A DNA stretch of 64,000 nt, taken from Schistocerca nitens (taxonomy: Eukaryota > Arthropoda > Insecta > Orthoptera > Acrididae). The stretch is taken from assembly GCF_023898315.1 (NCBI RefSeq), contig NC_064616.1:531793102-531857101 (forward strand). The letters are read 5' to 3'. The notes under the pieces are model-generated. The model made no database searches. It had not been told where the DNA came from and was given only the letters and a program-made list of their open reading frames with translations. This document shows, piece by piece, positions 31,818-42,505 of this stretch. The translations under genes were made by a program, and so were the position numbers. The number at the start of each line of letters is the position of its first letter. Position 1 is the stretch's first letter.

Positions 31818-32849
31818 ATTGATGCAAGGACTTGGTGACATGGATGAGAGTGCTATTATATGGTTGTCATAAACATTTCAGTTCTCTCTCTGCCCATTTA
31901 TTTATTTACTTTTATTTTATTTTTATTGTTGGTGGCCTGAAATACATGACTGGAATTTATGGCATACATACCAGATATGTAAAACACAATTTTGAACAGT
32001 GTTTACATCAGTAATTTGGTATTTGTGTCTGTGTTCAGTTTATAAACAACTTAGGGTGCCTACATTTCTCAGTTGCCATACTTACACTGGAGTTTCTAAA
32101 CTGAAAACAGAAGCTAAGATCAGAATTTCAGTTTAGAAACTGAAACTGTATTTCATGTTTCGGTAGACTCCAATCTTGTGTTCAAATAATTTTTTTATTC
32201 ACACTAATTTGCAGAAAGCCATTAATTTAACACAGAGAAGGATGAATATAGTAGTACATGTCCACTCATTTCAAGTGGCATTGGTTTTTAATATATTCAG
32301 TTTTTGTGTGACCACATGGGTCCATGAGTGCTCAGAGAGTCGCAAATTACATTTTGGTTTGTTGTATTCTACAACTTGTGCAGGAACAATGACAAAGAAA
32401 ATTTTGCAAAGTGTTAATATGTGTGTTTTTGGTTGTCTGTGTGCGTAATGAATGTGTGTACTATTGCTAGTGCTCAAAAGGTAGTGTGAATGCTGTTTTC
32501 TGTTATGTGTTACTGTGCTCCACACATGGATCTGCTCTATGTGAGAGGTTGCCTTTCTCTTATTTTATGTATTTCTAATATAATGCTATGTTTGGGGACT
32601 GAATTGATAAAACATTGATTTTTCTTGAAATTTCAATTCAGCTATTGTTTTCATCAACATATTGCACAGTCATAATATTGTAAATCATCCATAGAACCAT
32701 ACCACATAATGGTGACACAGAGACTGAAAACCACATTTTTAATTGCAAAACATGTCCAGTTGCAGAGGCAAATTTTGACCACAATCTGTTAGTTATGAAA
32801 TGTAGGCTAAAACTGAATAACTTAAAAAAGGTTTGGAAGAGAAGGTGAA
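31818..32849. other. Intron sequence, nothing recognised
   Basis: AT-rich. Open frames here lack recognisable motifs, and no repeat structure was seen. Confidence 0.4.
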
Positions 32850-34790
32850 GATTACACAGATGTGCTTCCTTCATTTCACCTATGACAAGGATGTCATCCA
32901 GGTAGTTACTGCATCATGGGATGTCACGGATAATCTGTTCTGGATAATACTGGAAGACTGCAGTCCAGTGTCACACCTAAGGGAAGCAATTGTAGTGATA
33001 GAGGCTAAAGGAAAATTGATTATCATGAACTATTGGGAAGTCTTGTTCAATGATAACTGTACATATGCCTCTGCTGGATCAGTTTTCAAAAAATATTTGC
33101 ACCTTACTGTTTTGATACACATTCTATATGATGAGAATTGCAGTGTCTCAAAAATTGATTGAGCGTTGACCATTACTTTAAAATTCCCATATACATAAAG
33201 TCTGTCATCAGACTTGTGAAGAAACACCAAAGGAGTAGCCCGAAAATTTGTAGGAACAGGCATCAATATGGCTAACACTTCAAGATAGTCCATCTGAGCT
33301 CTATACATATTGTTAAATGCAATGAGAATGGGGTGGGCCTGGAATTCTATGTACACCATGTAACTGGTGGCACAACCAAGTCCAGGTCTGAAGAAAGGTG
33401 AAACTCCTCACATAGCCTCTTAATATTGTTGAATGGAGTCACAGGGGAAATCATGTTAGCTGAAGTGTCAAGTTGGAAGCCATATGCGTGAAAAGAACCA
33501 GAACCAAAAACATTCTGAACATTGTCTGAAGTGGCTACAAGTAATAGTTATTTTCTGTCAACATTCTTGTAGCAGGCTCTCATCTTGCAGTGACTGCAGA
33601 GGAACCTGTGCTGTTGGCTGTAACTCATAAGATGCTGGTGGGCTGGAAGCAATTTGGGAGACTCAATCTGAGCATAGATGTCTTCATTTATGAGAGATGT
33701 GGAAGGTCCTTTATCCACTTGAAGAGTAACCAGGTGATGGAAAATGGTGAGTGTGATCCACATTTTCTGCAGTTGCACCATAAAAGGATCTAATTGAGGC
33801 AAGACAATGTGAACTTGTTTATGCCCTTGTCACAGTGCAGAAGGTAGTGTGCAGCTGCCACACACAGTGGCAAAGTGAACAAGCTTGTGACATTCTGAGC
33901 GGCATGTTCATTCATGCGGACACTGCTGTCAGGAGTCTGTATCATAACATTGTGGCCACCCAAGCAGGAAATATTGGAACAGGTGGTCAGAATCTGTACT
34001 GAATGTAGATGAGTGGTTATCCAAATGTGCTGTAATAGGGACAGAATCATGAGCTTGCTTAGTGCAGTCTCCACAAAAGGATAAGTTTTTGTGATTTGAT
34101 GTGAGAATGAGAGGAACTTTGTACAGAAGGCTCAACCATGTTACTACTAGAAGCTGATTAGTTCCACAATCTCCTGTGGAAACAGCATGAGTTACTGACA
34201 GAAGTCATACGTGGTTCCTTGAACATGTGTTGTCCCTAACGTGAAACCTCATCAGCCTGAGCAAGTTTGGGAACCTCTCCTGGGACTGTACTGTCCAACT
34301 TTAGTGACTGCAAACACACTTCGTGATCAGGAGAAAACCAAATGATTACATTTGTGACACTGAAAAAAGTTTAGACAGGCTTGTACTAAATAACAACTTT
34401 GTTCATGGTATGAAGAAAGCAGTGTACAAATTTCTGAAAATTCTGAAGTTCCTGAATCTATTAATGTCTTAAGTTTGCAAAGGAAATTCAACAACTTAGA
34501 ATTAGTAGACAGAATAGTTGCAAAGCAGTGCAATAATTTTACATGCCCAGTAGGGAATGGAGAGGCATTGATAGTAGCTGTTTCAGTCTTCTGCATCTGG
34601 CTGGAAAGGTGAAAGTTGTGGTAGTTGGTGTACCAGCTCTGCTGCTTGTACCAGAAGTTGTTGCATCAGCTTGACTAGTGTCTCCATCCACTAGTCTAAA
34701 CAGGCTGGTTGCTGTTGATTTTGATACACTTGTTGCTGATGCAGTGTTCATTGCTTCTGCCAAAGTTTAACAAATCTGGGTTTCATGTTT
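32850..34790 (-). pseudogene. Ty3/Gypsy retroelement fragment (gag, protease, partial RT)
   Basis: Minus-strand order is as in a Gypsy polyprotein. A gag-like part lies at 34327-34763 (FPTGHVKLLHCFATILSTNS). A protease remnant at about 33700-33730 has LQVDKGPSTSLINEDIYAQI, where the DTG catalytic motif is changed to DKG. RT follows, with RATPLVFLHKSDDRLYVYGN near 33230 and NYLDDILVIG near 32900 containing the catalytic YLDD. The fragment ends inside RT. Stops and frameshifts make it dead, and no terminal repeats were recognised. A second Gypsy element lies at 49428-57902. Confidence 0.65.
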
Positions 34791-35856
34791 TTCTTCACTG
34801 ATTGGTGTATGGGTTCACATACTGTGCTCTGAACTGTGGCCAGAATCCTGTGCCACTTTTGTACACACTAGTAATGTGTGTACCAGCATGCACAGCCTTT
34901 ATGAACTCTGAATTAAAGCAACCAGTGGAGAAATTAAAAATTCACAAAAACTTGAATGTGCTAAGTTGGCATAATCTAGCAAGATATACCGTGGAAGAAT
35001 AATACAAAAAAGTCTGTATGCCCTTGCGAAAGTTGTTAGTAGTACAGGAATTATGAGTCTATAGATCAATGCAAAGTTGATATCCCATATCGAGCAGCCA
35101 GATTCTAGAAGCACATCATGCAGAGGATGCAAGCAATCTTCATTGAGCAAATGTCATTCCCATGTTGCTGCTCGCCATTCTTCGTGAAGGGTATATGTTC
35201 TCCAGATGGCAGGACCAAGAGAGCGGCCAGAAGCGCAATCTGTCATTAGTTTCCATGGCGTGCAACCAATTTGATTTCAAGTATTGGTACTGTCTGTAGT
35301 GGAATCATTGTTGCTATCCAGTGACATTCTGATTTTCTTTTGTTCATTAATTTTTGATGCATTTGTTTCATGCGCTCTCTCTGAATCTTCCTCTCATAAA
35401 TCACTTTACCTTTACTGCTCACATATTCTATGTTTTCATAGTTCCCTCTAGTCCCTCCCCGATATAACACTGCACACTTTTGATGTGCCAATCATTTCTA
35501 TAATGTAGGCCCATCTCTGTGGTATTGTCATCTTAGCTAACTTTGCTTAACTTTGCTTTTAAATGCCCATTCCCTTTCCCCCAAAACAAATCAGAAACCA
35601 TAGTGACCTCTGAATACATATTATCTTCACTAAGGAAATCAACAATACAAAGTGATTTGGCTAATTTCAAACCACTTTGAAACACAGGTTTTTTATCAAG
35701 TGATATGCAATCCATTAAGGACAAAACATTACTCTCATCAAAATCAAATCATTTATTTAAATATTTCAGACAAACTTCATATTTATGTCTGCATTCTTCC
35801 AGTTGTGTTTTTCACCTGGGATCAAGTCCTCCAATTTGTCTAGCAAGTGTTGCACC
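34791..35856. other. Intron sequence, nothing recognised
   Basis: Between the Gypsy fragment and the hAT pseudogene. The minus-strand frame at 35246-35491 is basic (KGKVIYERKIQRERMKQM) but unrecognised. Confidence 0.4.
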
Positions 35857-36970
35857 TTATAACCAAAAAAAAATGTCATTTATGCTATGATCTAATTCCA
35901 TTTTTATTGTCTTCATTAAAAAGTATACTTCACAAATTGTCAGTTCATTTTTTTCTGAGTTGCGTACACCATTCAAAAAAATGTCAGCTAAGTGCACGGA
36001 AAATTGTAGATATAATACCACTAAAATAAGTTGTTTTCCTGAACCAGACATACCTATCAAGCTGTTTTTAATGAAGCTAAAGCAATCATCTGCACTAGAA
36101 AAGTATGGCATAAGGGCAGGGAGATTTTTCAACAATCTTTTTATGGCAGGCTTTAGGCTTAAACACCTTGTAGGTACATGTCTCAACAAAGTATTGTGTT
36201 CTACATCAACAAATTGAAAGAAATCTTTCAACTGAGATACCCTTTTAGCTGACTCTGAGAAATAGTTGAAAGTCTTAATTACTAACATTTCAATATCTTC
36301 TGACATAGTGTCCATACCAAATTTTCACCTATTGTGTACTATATGTGCACATCAGTCTTATTTCACTATACCACAATTTTCCTTTTTTAAGTGAACATAA
36401 ACATAGATTGCATTTGTATTATCTCCAATAAAACTTGAAACCTGGGACAAATTCAACTCATGTTTTGGAATCCTTTTCAAGATCTGTTCAGACACTGCAG
36501 ATGCATATTCACCAGAGTCCTCATGGAAATCTAGAATTTTGTGGGACACACCTGCTTGGAACACATCTAAGAACATTACACAAATAAGATAAAACTTTTG
36601 ATTACCTTTGTTGGAAGCATCAAGCCCCACACCAAAAAACTTGTTATGCTCCAACTTCTGAGTTAAATTATTGATGCTATTTGGTCCCAAAACACCATTA
36701 ATTAATACCTCACATTTTGTTTTACCACACATGATTTTATTTTCAGTTGTGAAATCCAAGAATAATTGACAAGATATTTTTACATTGCAGTCAGTGCTGG
36801 CATAGCTAAGATGATGCTTAACTGTGTGAAATACAAATATATCCTCAGATGCTGTTATCTGAAAACAAAGGAAGAAGCACTAATACTAGGATCTTTTTAT
36901 AATTGCCTAAACAGGTCTATTATTACCTTGAAAATTACAAATGTTGAAATTAGCATGCACGTACTATATA

Positions 36971-38379
36971 CACTGCTGGCCACCGTAAATGCAACACCCT
37001 GAAGGAAGCATCCGAATCGAGTGAAATTTACACCATGAGTTCGCAGCGATGAGATATGCAACTGAGTATAATTTCAGCGCAGACGCACATCACGCGCGCC
37101 TGTGGCGCCACCTCATAGCGCCATTTAAGGCTTGGCGATTCCGACGAGTGTACATTCGGCACGTGTGTTTACCTTGTGGTTGTTTCTCAAGAGAATCAGT
37201 CATGCTTCGTAGACAACAGCGAACATCGTTTGATCAAGTATCCAAGTTCGACAGAGGAAGGATAGTGGCTTACCGAGATTGTGGATTATCATACAGAGAA
37301 ATCGCTAGTCGTGTTGGACGTAACCAAACAACTGTAATGCGGATATGTGACCGTTGGATGCAGGAGGGTACGACGGACCGACGTGGTCGATTGCATTCAT
37401 CTCGGTGCACCACTGCACGTGCTGATAGGCAAAATTGTGCGCATGGCAGTGATGGATCGCTCAGTGACATCCCGAACCATAGCACAGCACATTGCGTCTA
37501 TAATGCATCATCCAGTGTCTGCGCGTACCATTCGACGCCGTTTACAGCAGAGTGGTCTGTCCGCAAGACGTCCATTGCTTCGTCTACCATTGACGCAGAA
37601 CCATAGACGTCTCCATCGCCAATGGTGTGATGACAGATGGATGTGGACGGCAGAATGGAATGACTTTGTCTATACTGACGAGGCACGCTTCTGTCTGCAG
37701 CACCACGATGGTCGGATTCGAGTGTGGAGACACGGTGGAGATAGGATGCTGGACAGCTGCATTATGCACCGCCACACTGGTCTTGCACCGGGTATTATGG
37801 TATGGGGCGGTATTGGATATTACTCTCGCACGCCTCTAGTACGCATTGACGGTACTTTAAATAGCCGGCGCTACATATCTGAGGTGCTGGAGCCAGTTGT
37901 CCTTCCTTACCTTCAAGGCTCGGCCACAGCCATAGTCCAACAGGATAATGCGCGACCACACATGGCACGCATTATCCAAAGGTTCTTCGTCAATAACCAG
38001 ATTGAATTGCTTCCCTGGCCGGCTCGCTCTCCGGATCTTTCGCCGATAGAAAACATGTGGTCCATGGTTGCTCAACGAGTGACCCAGATTACATCCCCAG
38101 CTGCCACACCAGATGATCTTTGGCAACGTGTGGAAGTTGCTTGGGCTGCTGTACCCCAGGAACACATCAAACGTCTCTTTGACTCAATGCCGAGACGTGT
38201 GGCAGCGGTGATCTCCAGCAATGGCGGCTACTCTGGCTACTGATTCTGGCAGGAACCACATGTCACAGACGTCTGTAAACGTAATCATTTGATACTTGGT
38301 CAACATGTTATCTACAAAATAAATTTTGTTGTGCTACCTCTTGTCTTTCTTGGTGTTGCATTTACGGTGGCCAGCAGTG
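36971..38379 (+). mobile_element. Tc1-like transposon, nearly intact
   Basis: Terminal inverted repeats CACTGCTGGCCACCGTAAAT and, inverted, ATTTACGGTGGCCAGCAGTG. They extend over about 28 bp (ending GCAACACC/GGTGTTGC) and are flanked by TA (36969-36970, 38380-38381). It is 1409 bp and inserted in the hAT pseudogene. Confidence 0.95.
37202..38243 (+). pseudogene. Tc1-like transposase with one frameshift
   Basis: The frame starts MLRRQQRTSFDQVSKFDRGR at 37202, with a paired-type helix-turn-helix (YREIASRVGRNQTTVMRICD). At 37431-37434 an extra A in a short A-run shifts the frame. The rest continues open as part of the frame ending at 38243 (VRMAVMDRSVTSRTIAQHI and onward). Nuclease motifs: FVYTDEARF, QQDNARPH and SPDLSPIENMW, with 34 residues between the last Asp and the Glu (DD34E). 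The N- and C-terminal parts are otherwise well preserved, so this copy probably died recently. Confidence 0.85.
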
Positions 38380-38640
38380 TACATTGTCTGCTTCAACAGA
38401 GTCACCTTGTAGAGACTTTTCATCAGTGTGGTTTTTACTAATGTTAAGCATGTGTGTTTGTAGTTGACACTGTTAAAATGATGCCTAACATCAGTTACAC
38501 TGCCGTGTGAAATTGAAAATCCCTCACCAGCTTTTCCAACACATAAGATACACCTTGCTTTATATACATTTCCTGGAACTGGTCGCAATTCTGGAAACTC
38601 TTTTTCCCAGAATGAATGGTAGACTTACAGTCTTCTATTC

Positions 38641-39476
38641 CAGTTTGTGATGGTTTGAATACCTAATTTTCTTTTCGTGGGATTTGTCACAGTCCCATCC
38701 ATTTTAAACACACTACTTCTACAAAGAAATAAATTCTAAAACATAAAATATACAATGGCTTGTGATAAAGTGTTGAACCTGTTCCCGAAATGAAAGAAAC
38801 AATATGTGTTGTTGCATGGAGTTGAAGTACAGCTTGGTGTTGGGAGAACAAGCCACACTTCTGTCACACAGTGCTAGTACTACACTCGCACTTGCATGCC
38901 AGAATCATTTTATGCCCAAGCAAGGCTCCAATCAGAACTGATAATTTCATGGTGCTTTTTTGCTTCGTAATTCCATATCATAAACAATTCAAAATTGAAA
39001 AGAGCCAGTAGTAAAACTTACATTTTGGCAATAAAAATAACACACCACAACAATCACTTCGTAATGGCTACAATGCAAGGTTTTGTGTTGGATCCCTGAG
39101 TTTGGCAGCAATTGACACAAAACATGAGCTGGCTGAAGTTGACTGGCTACTGCTGAGTCATAACTAGGCAGGCTTCATTGATCTCTTTGTTAATAGACTG
39201 CACACAATGAAGTTCTGCTTCTGATGTCAAATCCATCTCCCTTTCAGTCTCAACAGCCATCACATGCATGCCCTAGCAAGAAAAACATAATCTCCTTCAT
39301 AAAATTTGGTACTGGAAGATTAAAAAATATGTCATTCTGCCGTCATGTTCAAAATCGGAGCATTTGGGATACGGTTTAAGGTCTGCACTGTACCCAGAAT
39401 AAAATGGGAAAATTCTGTATTATTGCAGCTAAAACCGTGCATCTGGCAACCCTACATTTAACCCCCTCCCTCCCGG

Positions 39477-39516
<40 letters not shown>

Positions 39517-39912
39517 CTCCATTAACTTTTACACTACCCGTAGTGTATACATTCCTTTCCATACTCTGTATGTTGCCTAATTCATCCCTGTCACACAATA
39601 ATTTATCATTATTTAAATATCCACATGTCATTGTCTCCTACAGAAGAGCAAATGAAATGAACAGTTTGTTATGAAGTTAATGAAATATATAACATGGTAT
39701 GTAGTTGTTGATTTTTACAAATTAAATAAAAATGTTACTAGTGTGTGTACTAAACCTATAAAATTGCTTTTGACCACCAGTGGACTAATACATTATCTGA
39801 TCAATGTAAACATGGAAAAATTAATTTCTTGATGTGCACTGAAATAGAATATTTGATTGTGTGTTAGTTATTTTTACTGAATGCTCACATTTCCCTTTCT
39901 TTTTGCAAACAG
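38641..39912 (+). other. Intron sequence before channel exon C
   Basis: AT-rich, with a (CT)n tract at 39481-39510. No coding trace was recognised. Confidence 0.4.
39481..39510. repeat. (CT)n microsatellite
   Basis: Fifteen uninterrupted CT units followed by TTCTTTCT. Confidence 0.95.
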
Positions 39913-40075
39913 TTCATATTCTCAATAATCGCCTCAACAATACCTGTGCCAGCTGGCAGCTTCATCCCAGTGTTCAAAATTGGTGCTGCTCTAGGCCGGA
40001 TTGTTGGTGAACTAATGCATCTGTGGTTTCCATTTGGAGTACGTTATGGAGGATTAATCACACCTATCATACCAG
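39913..40075 (+). CDS. ClC-a: ClC-2-type chloride channel, internal exon C
   Basis: The acceptor is TTTTTGCAAACAG and the donor follows CCAG (GTTTGT). It has 54 codons plus one base. It reads FIFSIIASTIPVPAGSFIPV, then FKIGAALGRIVGELMHLWFP and FGVRYGGLITPIIPG. The PVPAGSFIPVFKIGAALGR segment is the GxFxP motif at the start of helix N, which contributes to the anion pathway of ClC channels. It continues exon B in phase 0. The next exon should begin with the GYAVVGAA-type helix, and I found none up to 64000. Confidence 0.9.
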
Positions 40076-40464
40076 GTTTGTTAATATTTGCTCCATTCAT
40101 AAACCATATACTTTTCAGTCCTCTTTATAACATATTAATATTTGAATTATAACATAGGATTTAATTTAATTCTTGCTTGCCTAAAGTCATATTCATAGGC
40201 AGCTGACTATTCATGCTCTTTCATGAGAGAGTGGAAGTAGTCTATTGTATCTTATATTTGTAAATTTGTGGGTCTATGGGGTAAGAAGGAAGATAAAATA
40301 GATAAGAAAATGTTTTTAAGAGGTCCCTGCAAAGATTACTTCAAAATTCTACACAGAAACACTCAAAATGTAATAGGTCATTGTTGTCTATGAAGTAGGT
40401 ATTGATGTGTTCATAAACATGAGACAGTGTGAGTGTTTGCAACACAGAGAACTTTGGGCATATA
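40076..40464 (+). other. Intron sequence after exon C
   Basis: AT-rich, nothing recognised. Confidence 0.4.
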
Positions 40465-41887
40465 CACTCCTGGAAATTGAAATAAGAACACCGTGAATTC
40501 ATTGTCCCAGGAAGGGGAAACTTTATTGACACATTCCTGGGGTCAGATACATCACATGATCACACTGACAGAGCCACAGGCACATAGACACAGGCAACAG
40601 AGCATGCACAATGTCGGCACTAGTACAGTGTATATCCACCTTTCGCAGCAATGCAGGCTGCTATTCTCCCATGGAGACGATCGTAGAGATGCTGGATGTA
40701 GTCCTGTGGAACGGCTTGCCATGCCATTTCCAACTGGCGCCTCAGTTGGACCAGCGTTCGTGCTGGACGTGCAGACCGCGTGAGACGACGCTTCATCCAG
40801 TCCCAAACATGCTCAATGGGGGACAGATCCGGAGATCTTGCTGGCCAGGGTAGTTGACTTACACCTTCTAGAGCACGTTGGGTGGCACGGGATACATGCG
40901 GACGTGCATTGTCCTGTTGGAACAGCAAGTTCCCTTGCCGGTCTAGGAATGGTAGAACGATGGGTTCGATGACGGTTTGGATGTACCGTGCACTATTCAG
41001 TGTCCCCTCGACGATCACCAGTGGTGTACAGCCAGTGTAGGAGATCGCTCCCCACACCATGATGCCGGGTGTTGGCCTTGTGTGCCTCGGTTGTATGCAG
41101 TCCTGATTGTGGCGCTCACCTGCACGGCGCCAAACATGCATACGACCATCATTGGCACCAAGGCAGAAGCGACTCTCATCGCTGAAGACGACACGTCTCC
41201 ATTCGTCCCTCCATTCACACCTGTCGCGACACCACTGGAGGCGGGCTGCACGATGTTGGGGCGTGAGCGGAAGACGGCCTAACGGTGTGCGGGACCGTAG
41301 CCCAGCTTCATGGAGACTGTTGCGAATGGTCCTCGCCGATACCCCAGGAGCAACAGTGTCCCTAATTTGCTGGGAAGTGGCGGTGCGGTCCCCTACGGCA
41401 CTGCGTAGGATCCTACGGTCTTGGCGTGCATCCGTGCGTCGCTGCGGTCCGGTCCCAGGTCGATGGGCACGTGCACCTTCCGCCGACCACTGGTGACAAC
41501 ATCGATGTACTGTGGAGACCTCACGCCCCACGTGTTGAGCAATTCGGCAGTACGTCCACCCGGCCTCCCGCATGCCCACTATACGCCCTCGCTCAAAGTC
41601 CGTCAACTGCACATACGGTTCACGTCCACGCTGTCGCGGCATGCTACCAGTGTTAAAGACTGCGATGGAGCTCCGTATGCCACGGCAAACTGGCTGACAC
41701 TGACGGCGGCGGTGCACAAATGCTGTGCAGCTAGCGCCATTCGACGGCCAACACCGCGGTTCCTGGTGTGTCCGCTGTGCCGTGCGTGTGATCATTGCTT
41801 GTACAGCCCTCTCGCAGTGTCCGGAGCAAGTATGGTGGGTCTGACACACCGGTGTCAATGTGTTCTTTTTTCCATTTCCAGGAGTGT
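40465..41887 (-). mobile_element. Tc1-like transposon with intact transposase frame
   Basis: Ends CACTCCTGGAAATTGAAATA and, inverted, TTTTTTCCATTTCCAGGAGTG. Flanking TA at 40463-40464 and 41888-41889. Length 1423 bp. Markedly more GC-rich than its surroundings. Confidence 0.95.
40620..41642 (-). CDS. Tc1-like transposase, open frame
   Basis: 340 residues from the ATG at 41642 (MPRQRGREPYVQLTDFERGR). The same frame stays open 72 more codons upstream to 41858, but that part lies in the terminal repeat region and lacks protein-like composition. N-terminal paired-type helix-turn-helix: TYCRIAQHVGREVSTVHRCC. Nuclease motifs: VVFSDESRF, FQQDNARPHVSRA and SPDLSPIEHVWD. By my count only 32 residues separate the second Asp from the Glu, against the usual 34, from a shorter loop (LEGVSQLPW). 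It ends with the family-typical GGYTLY. It could encode a working transposase. Confidence 0.85.
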   Translation of the reverse strand: MPRQRGREPYVQLTDFERGRIVGMREAGWTYCRIAQHVGREVSTVHRCCHQWSAEGARAHRPGTGPQRRTDARQDRRILRSAVGDRTATSQQIRDTVAPGVSARTIRNSLHEAGLRSRTPLGRLPLTPQHRAARLQWCRDRCEWRDEWRRVVFSDESRFCLGANDGRMHVWRRAGERHNQDCIQPRHTRPTPGIMVWGAISYTGCTPLVIVEGTLNSARYIQTVIEPIVLPFLDRQGNLLFQQDNARPHVSRATQRALEGVSQLPWPARSPDLSPIEHVWDWMKRRLTRSARPARTLVQLRRQLEMAWQAVPQDYIQHLYDRLHGRIAACIAAKGGYTLY

Positions 41888-42102
41888 AATTAACTTTTGA
41901 AAATAATTACTTTGTACTCATTCCAGCATTAACATGTATGATATCGCTAGAAGCAAATGCACTCAGATTTGTTACTGTAAGTGCACTGAATAGAGCAGTA
42001 GCTTATGAAACAAGCAGAAAAGACATAGCTTGAATATTTCTACATTCTGGATTAGTGACTTTTGGTTGTGTGGCTCATGTATGTAAAGTATTCATCCACT
42101 TA

Positions 42103-42505
42103 GAATGAAATTTTCACTCTACAGCGGAGTGTGTGCTGATATGAAACTTCCTGGCAGATTAAAACTGTATGCTGGACCGAGACTCAAACTCGGGACCTTT
42201 GCCTTTTGCGAGCAAGTGCTCTACTCCGCAGCAGAGTGAAAATTTCATTCTAGAAACATCCCCAAGGCTGTGGCTAAGCCATGTCCCCGCAATATCCTTT
42301 CTTTCAGGAGTGCTAGCTCTGCAAGGTTCACAGGAGAGCTTCTGTAAAGTTTGGAAGGTAGGAGACGAGGTACTGGCAGAAGTAAAGCTGTGAGGACGGG
42401 GCGTGAGTCGTACTTGGGTAGCTCGGTTGGTAGAGCACTTGCCTGCGAAAGGTAAAGGTCCCGAGTCTCAGTCCGGCACACAGTTGTAATCTGCCAGGAA
42501 GTTTC
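42103..42505. repeat. Foldback repeat with inverted tRNA-like arms and 13-bp target duplication
   Basis: Flanked by ATTCATCCACTTA at 42090-42102 and 42506-42518. The right arm (42417-42505) reads tRNA-like: GGTAGCTCGGTTGGTAGAGC, an anticodon-like region, then the A/B-box-like GGTCCCGAGTCTCAGTCC. The left arm holds its inverse complement (GGACCGAGACTCAAACTCGG, GAGCAAGTGCTCTAC). Arms end in GAAACTTCCTGGCAGATTA and TAATCTGCCAGGAAGTTTC. The long target duplication implies retrotransposition. Confidence 0.8.

Larger units (their letters stand above)
35857..38640 (-). pseudogene. hAT-family transposase pseudogene, cut by a Tc1 insertion
   Basis: On the minus strand, from the right: an N-terminal BED-like zinc finger (FWEKEFPELRPVPGN, CILCVGKAGEGFSISHGS, DVRHHFNSVNYKH) at 38640-38420, a Tc1 element at 36971-38379, then HTVKHHLSYASTDCNVK-type text and FGVGLDASNKGNQKFYLIC (36759-36600, first catalytic aspartate region). 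After that come SSFIGDNTNAIYVY near 36420 and RHVPTRCLSLKPAIKRLLK near 36180. Stops separate the blocks. It resembles the transposon-derived ZMYM/KIAA1586-like hAT group. Terminal repeats were not found. Confidence 0.65.

Noticed and set aside
42417..42482. A genuine tRNA gene
   Set aside because: Only tRNA-like: the arms do not form a complete cloverleaf, and the segment is one arm of an inverted repeat with target duplications.
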